A stretch of DNA of 47,640 nt, from positions 1 through 47,640 of IMG/VR virus record IMGVR_UViG_3300044858_003465. The stretch is one strand, 5' to 3'. Made by a program: the position numbers and the translations under genes. Of this stretch, positions 31,708 to 38,210 are shown in pieces. Every line of letters begins with the position of its first letter. Within the stretch, counting starts at the first letter, position 1. The DNA comes from a virus. Below the pieces are notes generated by a model, which was not told the DNA's origin, made no database searches, and saw nothing but the letters and a program-made list of their open reading frames with translations.

Positions 31708-31773
31708 ATCATAGCATGAAAAAAGCCGGACTTGCTAGGTCCGGCTGAAAGTGCTTAACAGTTTGTAGGGTGT
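31708..31773 (-). promoter_or_regulatory. Cassette junction: tag, terminator, extended -10
   Basis: Tag at 31751-31773 (CTACAAACTGTTAAGCAC); terminator AGCCGGAC/GTCCGGCT (31724-31731 with 31739-31746) followed by TTTTTT; then TGC-TATGAT (hexamer 31708-31713) with TACTTTGTCCAAACGACA after it. It drives the 31220 gene. Confidence 0.85.
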
Positions 31774-31908
31774 TACTCTTCGTGCAGCATTTGAACAGGC
31801 AGGATGGCGAAAATGCCATGGCGGCTTGGGTTGCTTGAACAAAGTAACTATACAGCATCCAAGCACCAACATACCAAGCTCAGTGTTGGATGCTTAACAG
31901 TTTGTCAC
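31774..31908 (-). other. Nearly empty cassette
   Basis: On the minus strand a tag (31890-31908), a hairpin (GCATCCAA/TTGGATGC, 31855-31893) and a -10 box TATAGT (31847-31852) with the usual downstream sequence TACTTTGTTCAA are followed by only about 75 bases before the next tag. The ATG at 31819 opens a frame that runs into the next terminator and promoter (to 31709). A second ATG gives a five-codon frame ending at 31774. No gene is convincing, so this looks like a cassette that lost its gene. Confidence 0.6.
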
Positions 31909-31928
31909 AAATCGGCGTTGCGCTTGCA

Positions 31929-32162
31929 CTATGAACAACGTTCAATAAGTAACGCCAACTCCTTGATTCCTTCGTCTCTTCCGTCATCGTCGGAGTGTGG
32001 ACCATTTACACAGGACTCTGGCCCATGCGCGTCTAGCACAATGAATACTGGCTTTATTCTTTCCTCTTTAACATCTTCGTAGCCATATTCGTAGCCGTCA
32101 ATAATAACACGCATATCTGGTGAGTAGGTTTGAAGAATCCCAATCAACTGCGAAACGTTCAT
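31929..32162 (-). CDS. Phage hypothetical protein
   Basis: The product has 77 residues (MNVSQLIGILQTYSPDMRVI). The pattern L-I-x-x-L-x-x-Y-x-P-D-x-x-V-x-x-D-G-Y-E-x-G-Y-x-D, then I-x-P-V, is shared by a widespread family of small phage proteins of unknown role. The leader contains AACCACCCTTTCGCCA, which recurs before the small gene at 34814. It is acidic. Confidence 0.7.
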   Translation of the reverse strand: MNVSQLIGILQTYSPDMRVIIDGYEYGYEDVKEERIKPVFIVLDAHGPESCVNGPHSDDDGRDEGIKELALLIERCS

Positions 32163-32216
32163 TGTGGTGGCTGGCGAAAGGGTGGTTTGTTGCAGGCTAA
32201 CGTAACATGCCGTTTG

Positions 32217-32492
32217 TCATAAAGCGGCATTTTGGATAAACTCTTCAAATGACATGCCACCAGCAGTTCTTGCAGATGCTGCGGTTTCATCCATGACCCG
32301 TACCATGGCAGCTTCCTTAAACCGTATCCTGTCATTCTCGATAGTATCTGCTGTTATCGCCATGTATCTCGATATTTTCTGATACCAGCGATAGCTGTAG
32401 TAGAATACTTGATTGATCCTAACCCTTTTGAATGTTAAGCGCTTAAGTCTTAACTCTCTGATCTTAGTGTCATGCGCGATTAGGTTAGCCAT
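32217..32492 (-). CDS. Small basic orphan protein
   Basis: The product has 91 residues (MANLIAHDTKIRELRLKRLT). The basic first half (LKRLTFKRVRINQVFYYSYR) is followed by helices ending GMSFEEFIQNAAL. The start codon overlaps the end of the HNH-like gene. A hairpin ATGCCG/CGGCAT just after the stop may act as a weak terminator. No family is recognised. Confidence 0.65.
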   Translation of the reverse strand: MANLIAHDTKIRELRLKRLTFKRVRINQVFYYSYRWYQKISRYMAITADTIENDRIRFKEAAMVRVMDETAASARTAGGMSFEEFIQNAAL

Positions 32493-32967
32493 CGGCTGCG
32501 TCTTCCCGCGCCGCCAGCCGTCTTGCCGCTGCCGCCTCTGCCTGCGTCAGGAAAATGCCTGGCAACAGGGCGCCATCGTACCGGGCTGTCCATTCGCCGG
32601 TCACCCGATTGCGCCTCAGGTCTTTCTTGAGCCAGCCAGGCCGCTTGGCTCGCCGGCCCAGGGGATTGCGGTAGATCGGCTTGACGTGTGTTGCCTTTAG
32701 GTTATCCCAGGCCAAATTGCATGGATTCTTGTCGCGGCACTCAACATAGAAGCCGTATGGCCACTCGCCATAATGAAGCGCCCAGGCAACATTGGCGGCC
32801 TTGTACTCTTTGCCGTGAATGTAGACAACAGGCAGGCCATTGCGTGTGCTATCGGCTAAATCGCCAGGCTTCTTGGGGCCACGCTGCTGAAGGTAGGTTA
32901 TAGTCCCATCTACTTGGTTGTAGTGAAATAGAGACTGAAGTAGCGCGATTGGTGGTAATGCTGTCAT
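32485..32967 (-). CDS. HNH endonuclease-like protein lacking the catalytic His
   Basis: The product has 160 residues from ATG 32967, which overlaps the upstream stop as TAATG. The segment YKAANVAWALHYGEWPYGFY followed by VECRDKNPCNLAWDNLKATH has the framework of phage HNH_3 endonucleases, where W-x-x-x-x-G-x-W-P precedes D-H-x-N-x-x-x-x-D-N-R-x-x-N-L. Here the D-H pair reads E-C, so the general base is missing, though the downstream N-L is kept. A C-terminal helix rich in Ala/Arg follows. It may be an inactive, DNA-binding relative. Confidence 0.65.
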   Translation of the reverse strand: MTALPPIALLQSLFHYNQVDGTITYLQQRGPKKPGDLADSTRNGLPVVYIHGKEYKAANVAWALHYGEWPYGFYVECRDKNPCNLAWDNLKATHVKPIYRNPLGRRAKRPGWLKKDLRRNRVTGEWTARYDGALLPGIFLTQAEAAAARRLAAREDAADG

Positions 32968-33203
32968 TAGATGCCGTCCCACTCCACTAGGCTTTCCCAC
33001 ATTGGCTGTAATTGGCTATCCATTTTAACTTCCTGTTCGATTGGGTAGCCACCCTGTTTGGCCGGGTGGCCATCTTGATAGACGGTTCGCTTGTACCAGC
33101 GCCAGGCGCCAAGGTTGTTTGCTGGTCCCATTAGACTCCAGCCGCCTATCGTCTGGGGCCACGCAAGCCTGCCAATCGTGCCGGTCAGCTCAGGATGATC
33201 CAT
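32967..33203 (-). CDS. Orphan protein
   Basis: The product has 78 residues (MDHPELTGTIGRLAWPQTIG ... WESLVEWDGI) and is rich in Trp and Gly, with no motif I know. Its start follows the 33204 stop and its end overlaps the HNH-like start, so these genes are translationally coupled. Confidence 0.6.
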   Translation of the reverse strand: MDHPELTGTIGRLAWPQTIGGWSLMGPANNLGAWRWYKRTVYQDGHPAKQGGYPIEQEVKMDSQLQPMWESLVEWDGI

Positions 33204-33533
33204 TTACTTGCCCACCATAGATGGATTACGCTCTGCTGCGCTCAAGCTAGGCTCTGGACCTAAATCCTCCTCTTCCCACTCTTCGCAGATCATCACCATT
33301 GCTTGATCTTTCAACCAACCATCGGCCTTGCCATTTTCGAGTAAAGCGTTAAGTTCATAAAGGCTGTCAGGGTCTAGTATTTCATTGACGGGATAATGCG
33401 ACCCATTAGGGCAACGGGTCGCCCGCCAACAACCCTGCCGGATCTCAACGGTAAGGGGGAACCGCAGATCCTTAAGTTCTGCCTCTAGCGTTGTCTCATC
33501 TGGAATGTTGTCAAAGTTAAAAGTTTTTTCCAT
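33204..33533 (-). CDS. Acidic orphan protein
   Basis: The product has 109 residues (MEKTFNFDNIPDETTLEAEL ... SAAERNPSMVGK). It is acidic, with beta strands (PLTVEIRQGCWRATRCPNG) and an EEWEEEDLGPEP tail. A TGC-TATTAT promoter box lies at 33611-33616, inside the possible small gene upstream. No function is recognised. Confidence 0.65.
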   Translation of the reverse strand: MEKTFNFDNIPDETTLEAELKDLRFPLTVEIRQGCWRATRCPNGSHYPVNEILDPDSLYELNALLENGKADGWLKDQAMVMICEEWEEEDLGPEPSLSAAERNPSMVGK

Positions 33534-33643
33534 GGTAGAAGGAGTAAGATTGCGGAAAGAAAAAGAATAGCGGAAGCATGTAGGACGGCGGTAGAACCGC
33601 TAAGCAATAATAGCACGGCTACTACCATGCTGCGCTTGTTCAT
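33485..33643 (-). CDS. Possible small membrane protein
   Basis: This 52-codon frame starts at an ATG overlapping the upstream stop as ATGA. It encodes two hydrophobic runs (SMVVAVLLLLSGSTAVLHAS and AILFLSAILLLLPW) and a basic tail. Against it, a TGC-TATTAT promoter box and small hairpins lie within, and the last third overlaps the 33204 gene in another frame. It is therefore either a real coupled membrane peptide or a leader region. Confidence 0.35.
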   Translation of the reverse strand: MNKRSMVVAVLLLLSGSTAVLHASAILFLSAILLLLPWKKLLTLTTFQMRQR

Positions 33644-33921
33644 GGGGGCGGGATCTCCAGCGGCGTAAGTGCGGTGACATGAATATGGTTGACTCGGCAG
33701 CCAGATCGCTTGGCGATGTATCCCGTGAGTAAATCTACGCAGGTTAGCGGGTCAAAGCTGTCAAAGTCAAAAGAGATTGTTCCGTTTATGTACGTTTGAC
33801 CTTGGCTTTCTGCCCAGAGTGTGGCTGCATAGAAAAACCATCGCTGTTTTCGGGCCAGTCGATTCTTACCTCGTAGCCTGAGAAACGATTTCAGAAAATT
33901 GTCAAAACTTAGCCTGTTCAT
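33640..33921 (-). CDS. Orphan protein
   Basis: The product has 93 residues, with a basic N-terminus (LSFDNFLKSFLRLRGKNRLA) and a beta region (YINGTISFDFDSFDPLTCVD), ending EIPPP. It overlaps the upstream gene by four bases (ATGA). Its function is unknown. Confidence 0.65.
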   Translation of the reverse strand: MNRLSFDNFLKSFLRLRGKNRLARKQRWFFYAATLWAESQGQTYINGTISFDFDSFDPLTCVDLLTGYIAKRSGCRVNHIHVTALTPLEIPPP

Positions 33922-34115
33922 GGGTCTTCTCGCGGTGAGTCAGTTAAGCGTCTGTCAGGTCGAACTTCGACCCTAAAAGTAGCGACTAAAGCAGTTTCAA
34001 GATCGAGAAGGATCGCAGCAAGCTCTTCCATATCGGATTGATCTCCGTGACAAAGGATCTTTGAGCCTGCTGGATCAGTTAGCCAAAGATTAAAGCGCTC
34101 CATCATTCTTTCCAT
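33918..34115 (-). CDS. Orphan protein
   Basis: The product has 65 residues (MERMMERFNLWLTDPAGSKI). The ATG at 34115 lies inside the previous gene; the second or third Met could be the true start. It is a compact alpha/beta protein with HGDQSDMEELAAILLDLETA. It ends with an ATGA overlap. Its function is unknown. Confidence 0.6.
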   Translation of the reverse strand: MERMMERFNLWLTDPAGSKILCHGDQSDMEELAAILLDLETALVATFRVEVRPDRRLTDSPREDP

Positions 34116-34603
34116 GTGATGTGAAACGCATTCTCGCTGCCTGTGCGAAGGCGAACCTCTCCGACTGCATCGCTGGGAATGGAGAGCAAAGCCTCGCGCA
34201 GCTTTCTGACGTTATCTGGGCTAATCTTTGCCCATCCGTCTCCCCTGGTGTTGCCTATGCTATCCTCCAGGATGTTTAGAGCTTGTACCTTTAGCGTTGG
34301 TTCGGGCTTGGGCTCCCAGATGGGGGTATGGAGCCAGGGAATACTCGTTTCTTCAATGTCTCGCCAGTGGCAATAAGTCCATCTACCCTTTTCAACACGC
34401 TGCACAGCTCCGTCAGCGTCTGCGTCTTCCTTGGTTACGGGCCTCATTAAAGGCTCTGGCCATTGGTGCTTAAGCGCATAGACGGCCTGCTCGGCGCCCC
34501 AGCGAGCGCTTAATATACAAGCGTCTCTGTAATTTGTTCTGCTAATTAGCCCCCGCATAAAGTCATCGGATGGCGTAATACTGTTAGGATCGAAGGTCGT
34601 CAT
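34103..34603 (-). CDS. Orphan protein
   Basis: The product has 166 residues from ATG 34603, which overlaps the upstream mini-gene stop as ATGA. A central RPVTKEDADADGAVQRV followed by TYCHWRDIEETSIPWLH is a pattern common to cyanobacterial and phage hypotheticals that display query-like text-rich loops. The C-terminal part is alpha/beta (REALLSIPSDAVGEVRL). Its function is unknown. Confidence 0.65.
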   Translation of the reverse strand: MTTFDPNSITPSDDFMRGLISRTNYRDACILSARWGAEQAVYALKHQWPEPLMRPVTKEDADADGAVQRVEKGRWTYCHWRDIEETSIPWLHTPIWEPKPEPTLKVQALNILEDSIGNTRGDGWAKISPDNVRKLREALLSIPSDAVGEVRLRTGSENAFHITWKE

Positions 34604-34719
34604 TTTTGGCAAAAACAGGAATTGGATAAGTGTTCAGTGAAGCGTTGAGGCAGGTTGCTCCTGCCAAGCAAGCTCGCCGCCATTAGGATAGCAAGAATAA
34701 CGGCGAGAAAGCGTGTCAT
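34600..34719 (-). CDS. Mini membrane protein
   Basis: This 39-residue frame (MTRFLAVILAILMAASLLGR then a polar tail with CFC) shares ATGA overlaps with the genes on both sides. One helix spans residues 3-19, possibly a signal or anchor. The double coupling supports it despite its size. Confidence 0.5.
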   Translation of the reverse strand: MTRFLAVILAILMAASLLGRSNLPQRFTEHLSNSCFCQK

Positions 34720-34814
34720 TGTCGGTTAAGTGTACTCTCGACAAAAACAATAACACAAGCTGACAGGCCAAGAAACCCTGTCAGGAATGCTAAGCATTTA
34801 AGAACTTCAATCAT
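34716..34814 (-). CDS. Mini membrane protein
   Basis: This 32-residue frame (MIEVLKCLAFLTGFLGLSAC ... ESTLNRQ) has one hydrophobic helix. Its start follows AACCACCCTTTCGCCAATCGCCCC, a leader element also found before the 32162 start. Its stop overlaps the start of the next mini-gene as ATGA. Confidence 0.5.
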   Translation of the reverse strand: MIEVLKCLAFLTGFLGLSACVIVFVESTLNRQ

Positions 34815-34854
34815 GGGGCGATTGGCGAAAGGGTGGTTGGTGCAAAAAGGTGGA

Positions 34855-35043
34855 CTAGCGCGGGCCGTTACAAGCCTCCACTCGAAGCTCTAACCAAAGC
34901 GCGTCCCATGCGGTTACGTGGGGGCCATTGGTGATTCGGTTGTAGGCCGCAGCTTCTTGATGTGCTGAGAAAATAGGCAGAGAAAGAACAAACACTATCA
35001 TCGCAATATAAAGAGCGATCATAATGCGGTCGTCCTTGTTCAT
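34855..35043 (-). CDS. Small membrane protein
   Basis: The product has 62 residues (MNKDDRIMIALYIAMIVFVL), with one hydrophobic segment at about residues 7-25 and a soluble C-terminus (AYNRITNGPHVTAWDALWLE). It has its own extended -10 promoter (TATGCT at 35074-35079) directly after the helicase gene, and is followed by two smaller membrane frames. It is a candidate for a lysis or membrane-remodelling role. Confidence 0.6.
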   Translation of the reverse strand: MNKDDRIMIALYIAMIVFVLSLPIFSAHQEAAAYNRITNGPHVTAWDALWLELRVEACNGPR

Positions 35044-35073
35044 GGGGCGGTTCGTTGTTGGTTGAACAATGTA

Positions 35074-35132
35074 AGCATAGCGTGTTGGCTGACCCTTGCT
35101 GCGCTGTGTTTCAATCTCTTAACATTTAGTAA
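35074..35132 (-). promoter_or_regulatory. Gene-end tag variant and promoter after the helicase gene
   Basis: The tag variant TTACTAAATGTTAAGAG (35114-35132) carries the helicase stop TAA. Downstream on the minus strand CGC-TATGCT (35074-35079) is followed by TACATTGTTCAACCAACAA, matching the other cassette leaders. I do not find a convincing terminator hairpin between them. Confidence 0.65.
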
Positions 35133-36532
35133 CATAGCTCCGCTTCGCCGCAGTGGCCATAAGGCAAGCTCATGGCACGCTCGATGCGGCGGCGCTGGTC
35201 GTTGCTAAGCCCCTCTGGGGAGCTGGCGAATGCGTCAAGGATCACCGGACTCCAACCTTTGCGCTCGACAAGGTGCAGGTTACGATTGGCACCTTTAACA
35301 CGCTTTTTAATTCTTTCTGCGTATATCTCTTCAATGGACAACTCTTTTAACTCTCTCCTGTCACCTTTGGCTAGTGTAACTCGCTCTTGTTTTTCTGGCT
35401 TTTCAACCACTTCCTTGTTTTCGTTAAGGTGAAACTTGGTCTTCTTAAACTTAACCTTGCCTTCTAACGTCCAGTCGATAGGTTCATGGGGTAATGGTAG
35501 ACGCTCCCAACAGTTGCCATGGTCAATAATCAGCGCTATCTTATCTGGATTAGATGGATCAGTGCGCAATACTCTGCCAATTAACTGTTTCCATAAGCGC
35601 AGGGAGCGTGTTGGTCTGATTAGTTGCAGGCACGTTGCTGCCGGCAAGTCTAAGCCTTCATCAATCAAGGCGACTGATACAATTACCTGTAACTTGCCGG
35701 CAGTAAAGCGCTCAAAAGCATAGTCTCTGTCGCGCTCTGAAGTAGTGCCGATAATAACTTCAGCGCTAACACCTTGCGCGTTGTACTCAGCGGCTATTTT
35801 GTGTGCGTGTTCTACGCTGACGGTAACTGTAATTGTAGGCTGCAAGTCTGGATTAAAGTGCAGCAGGTCGCGCAGGAAATCGCCTTGCACATTAACGATG
35901 CGCTCTTCAATCTCTTCTTTCTTAAAGTCTCCGCCTCTTATGGTGACACCTTCTGTATCGACTACAGCAGTATCACCGCCAAACATTTTGTATTTACATA
36001 ATGAACCTTCGTCCATTAGCTGTTTAGGCTGCGGTCCCAGGATTAGCTTGGTGATGCCAAACCTGCCAAGACCGGCACCAGTGGGAGTAATTGGCGTGGC
36101 ACTTGCACCGGCAAAGAATGCTGGCTGCATTGCACGAATGATCTCTTGGTATGTCTTTGCTTGAATATGATGGCATTCATCCAGAAGCAATACTCTGCCA
36201 CGAAAGGTAGAGATTGCATCACGCCTTCTAGCAAGTGTTGGCATCATCGTTACCATGATACCTTTGTCTTCCGTTGCACGTTTGGCGGTATAAAAGCCGA
36301 CCGACTCGTTACAATGACTGCGGCATGACTTAGCAAGCTGTTTAATTATCTCGTTACGATGCGCAGCTAGCACAACTGGATAGCCCCATGAACGGTAGAG
36401 CCGTGCAATTTCGGCCATCATTACTGTTTTGCCGCTGCCAGTAGGGGATACCAAACAAGGCGCCCCGCCTTCGTTCATGTGCGTGATAGTTTCGCGCACT
36501 AACGGGTTTTGGTATCCCCTAAGGTCAAACAT
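35126..36532 (-). CDS. SF2 DNA/RNA helicase
   Basis: The product has 468 residues. Motif I is SPTGSGKT (residues 29-36), motif II DECH (118-121), motif III SAT (144-146), and motif VI QLIGRVLR (316-323), with DEGLDLPAAT before it. This is a complete two-domain superfamily 2 helicase of the DEAH/DECH, UvsW-like or restriction-subunit-like type. A basic C-terminal region (ERIKKRVKGANRNLHLVERK) may bind nucleic acid. It probably remodels replication or recombination intermediates. It has the best -10 (TATAAT) on the minus strand. Confidence 0.9.
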   Translation of the reverse strand: MFDLRGYQNPLVRETITHMNEGGAPCLVSPTGSGKTVMMAEIARLYRSWGYPVVLAAHRNEIIKQLAKSCRSHCNESVGFYTAKRATEDKGIMVTMMPTLARRRDAISTFRGRVLLLDECHHIQAKTYQEIIRAMQPAFFAGASATPITPTGAGLGRFGITKLILGPQPKQLMDEGSLCKYKMFGGDTAVVDTEGVTIRGGDFKKEEIEERIVNVQGDFLRDLLHFNPDLQPTITVTVSVEHAHKIAAEYNAQGVSAEVIIGTTSERDRDYAFERFTAGKLQVIVSVALIDEGLDLPAATCLQLIRPTRSLRLWKQLIGRVLRTDPSNPDKIALIIDHGNCWERLPLPHEPIDWTLEGKVKFKKTKFHLNENKEVVEKPEKQERVTLAKGDRRELKELSIEEIYAERIKKRVKGANRNLHLVERKGWSPVILDAFASSPEGLSNDQRRRIERAMSLPYGHCGEAELCY

Positions 36533-36554
36533 TGATGCAGGTAGTTATGGGGAT

Positions 36555-36560
36555 ATTATA
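36555..36560 (-). promoter_or_regulatory. TATAAT promoter of the helicase gene
   Basis: A perfect TATAAT, with TG just upstream, lies 22 bases before the helicase ATG. Its TAA is also the stop codon of the 36556 gene, whose product ends GEHV, so the two functions share bases. Confidence 0.7.
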
Positions 36561-36864
36561 CATGCTCGCCATACGTTGGCCTGTTTCGGTTAAGCATCCA
36601 CTTAACATAACCAGGCGCTGTTCGTGGGTCCATTCTCCATTCGGGAGGATGGAATAGTTCGTTAAGGTCGTTGTATGTAGCGGTCATTTCGGTGCCTGCG
36701 TCAGTGACAACGATCCAGGCGTGGGAGCGCTTTAATACTAAAAAGACCGGCTCAACAATCACTGCGTTACCACATTTTCTGCCGTCTTTTGTATAAAGCC
36801 TGGAGCCAACCTCCCAGCCACATGACCTGCCAATAATTCTAGGTGGGGCAGCAATGTCGCTCAT
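36556..36864 (-). CDS. Orphan protein
   Basis: The product has 102 residues (MSDIAAPPRIIGRSCGWEVG ... NRPTYGEHV). It has beta-rich character with IVEPVFLVLKRSHAWIVVT and a basic Trp-containing C-terminus (RTAPGYVKWMLNRNRP). It is coupled to the micro-frame upstream through an ATGA overlap. Its function is unknown. Confidence 0.65.
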   Translation of the reverse strand: MSDIAAPPRIIGRSCGWEVGSRLYTKDGRKCGNAVIVEPVFLVLKRSHAWIVVTDAGTEMTATYNDLNELFHPPEWRMDPRTAPGYVKWMLNRNRPTYGEHV

Positions 36865-36920
36865 TTGTTTGCCTCGGTGCCTGGACGAAGCCTCTCGTTT
36901 GTGCCGATAGTGTTACTCAT
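36861..36920 (-). CDS. 19-residue micro-frame coupled on both sides
   Basis: MSNTIGTNERLRPGTEANK is encoded between two genes, starting at an ATGA overlap with the upstream stop and ending at an ATGA overlap with the downstream start. Such exact double overlap keeps ribosomes on the message and may be its sole purpose. It may encode a peptide or simply be a coupling device. Confidence 0.45.
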   Translation of the reverse strand: MSNTIGTNERLRPGTEANK

Positions 36921-37300
36921 TTCACAACCTGCGCTTTCCAGGTATGGGCTTTCTCGGCCATTTCTGCCTTGCCGGCATCAAGGAACAGTCCCTCGATCTG
37001 GCGCCTTAGGCTATCAAATTCTTCCTTGTATTCTTCATTTGGCTTAAAATAAGTGCCAGTCCCTTGACGGCTAAGGCGCACTTTTTTGGTGCTTTCGTCG
37101 CTAAACTTCATGTTTATATCGGTTTTTGTGGCAAATTCACTGCTTGAGTATCGTAACTCGCACTCTTCCTTGATTTCCTTGATTTCCTTTTCAATCTGTT
37201 TCTCTGTATTCTGCAAAAACATTAACCTGGCAGCTAGCTCACCGATGGTTTTTGGCGGCTTAGCTGGTGCTGGTGCTGCGTTGGGTGCTGGTGCTTGCAT
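36917..37300 (-). CDS. Coiled-coil orphan protein
   Basis: The product has 127 residues. A Pro/Ala-rich N-terminus (MQAPAPNAAPAPAKPPK), like those of the 20007 and 43007 products, precedes a coil (QNTEKQIEKEIKEIKEECEL). A beta segment (STKKVRLSRQGTGTYFKP) and a C-terminal helix follow. TGC-TACAAT (hexamer 37330-37335) is its promoter. It may be a replication accessory factor; this is a guess from the shared N-terminal linker. Confidence 0.65.
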   Translation of the reverse strand: MQAPAPNAAPAPAKPPKTIGELAARLMFLQNTEKQIEKEIKEIKEECELRYSSSEFATKTDINMKFSDESTKKVRLSRQGTGTYFKPNEEYKEEFDSLRRQIEGLFLDAGKAEMAEKAHTWKAQVVK

Positions 37301-37318
37301 GGCGTGTTGGGTTGAAGG

Positions 37319-37663
37319 TCAACTCGTTAATTGTAGCACCTGTTCAAGCCGTTCTAACACTCCGTCTCGATCATCGCAAACGATTCGCGTTCTACCGCTT
37401 GTCGAACGAAACTCGTAACTCACTTCATGCAGGTCGTAGGCGGGAACGTATTGGATTCTTAACATTTGGCCGATTTCCTGCCCGTCGAACAACACCGGCA
37501 GGGTGGCGAATGGTGGCGGTAGCTGGTCGGTCCCATGTGGTGGCTGACCAAGGGCAAGCGCCATTTTCAGGGTCAGATGGTCAGCAGGGTCACAGCCTGG
37601 CGGCCAGATCGCCAACTCGCCCAGGATCGTCATTTCACCAAACGTCAGGCGTGAATTGGTCAT
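37319..37663 (-). CDS. Orphan protein
   Basis: The product has 114 residues (MTNSRLTFGEMTILGELAIW ... ERLEQVLQLTS). It is beta-rich, then a strand pair (VSYEFRSTSGRTRIVCDD) and a closing helix. A TATACT box lies at 37695-37700 upstream, preceded by TTGACC at too short a spacing to be its -35. Its function is unknown. Confidence 0.65.
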   Translation of the reverse strand: MTNSRLTFGEMTILGELAIWPPGCDPADHLTLKMALALGQPPHGTDQLPPPFATLPVLFDGQEIGQMLRIQYVPAYDLHEVSYEFRSTSGRTRIVCDDRDGVLERLEQVLQLTS

Positions 37664-37709
37664 GGCTGCGGCCAGAATTGAGCGGAAAAAGGAAAGTATA
37701 AAGAATAGG

Positions 37710-38033
37710 TCAAGAGCCTTGCCAGGTTGGCTCCAGAAGCTCGGACGCCCAGTCCCAACACGCTGCCATCACCTCGCCAAAGCGCGTTAGGTCGCTTCTT
37801 TGGCAGCCATGTAGCATCACTCTGTCCTGTTCGTCGAAGTACCAGTTGCTGCAGCCGTCCCATTTTACGTTGCCATGAAGATAAGGCTCTGACTCGTTAA
37901 TTACAGGCGCATCTAAACGCGCATTAAAAAAGCCTTCGATGTCGTAAGCAACAAAGTCAACTGAATGCTCTTGAACTGTAGCATGAACCACAAATTGCAG
38001 ACTTGTAAACTGTTTGGTTAGTGGCTTGGCCAT
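37710..38033 (-). CDS. Orphan protein
   Basis: The product has 107 residues (MAKPLTKQFTSLQFVVHATV). It has a beta-rich middle (DVAYDIEGFFNARLDAP-like composition) and WYFDEQDRVMLHGCQRSDLT, and ends LLEPTWQGS. It starts three bases after the gene at 38037, so the two are in one operon. No recognisable domain. Confidence 0.65.
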   Translation of the reverse strand: MAKPLTKQFTSLQFVVHATVQEHSVDFVAYDIEGFFNARLDAPVINESEPYLHGNVKWDGCSNWYFDEQDRVMLHGCQRSDLTRFGEVMAACWDWASELLEPTWQGS

Positions 38034-38036
38034 CGC

Positions 38037-38207
38037 TCAGTGCGGGAAAAGAAGTTTGTAAGTGATTGCCGCGTCTCCTGCAGCCTTGACCGCGCTTGTG
38101 AGATCGGATTTACCTTGGGCAGCATCATGCTGCAGCAAGGTGAGCATAGCAGCAAGCAAGTCCACTATTTGATGAAGCAGTTGTACGATTTGCGCTAAAT
38201 CAGTCAT
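38037..38207 (-). CDS. Small helical orphan protein
   Basis: The frame encodes 56 residues (MTDLAQIVQLLHQIVDLLAA then MLTLLQHDAA). It is a leucine-rich amphipathic helix pair, ending KLLFPH. It starts three bases after the resolvase stop and ends three bases before the next start, so it lies firmly in the operon. Its function is unknown; oligomerisation through the helices seems likely. Confidence 0.65.
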   Translation of the reverse strand: MTDLAQIVQLLHQIVDLLAAMLTLLQHDAAQGKSDLTSAVKAAGDAAITYKLLFPH

Positions 38208-38210
38208 CAC

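Noticed and set aside
26365-35132. Integron-like attC core sites (GCTTAAC / GTTAAGC) in the gene-end tags
   Set aside because: The seven bases match the RYYYAAC/GTTRRRY core pattern, and cassettes with 3' palindromes suggest integrons. However, where both halves occur (28401-28432) they are in the order GTTAAGC...GCTTAAC, the reverse of attC, no integrase is present, and each gene has its own promoter.
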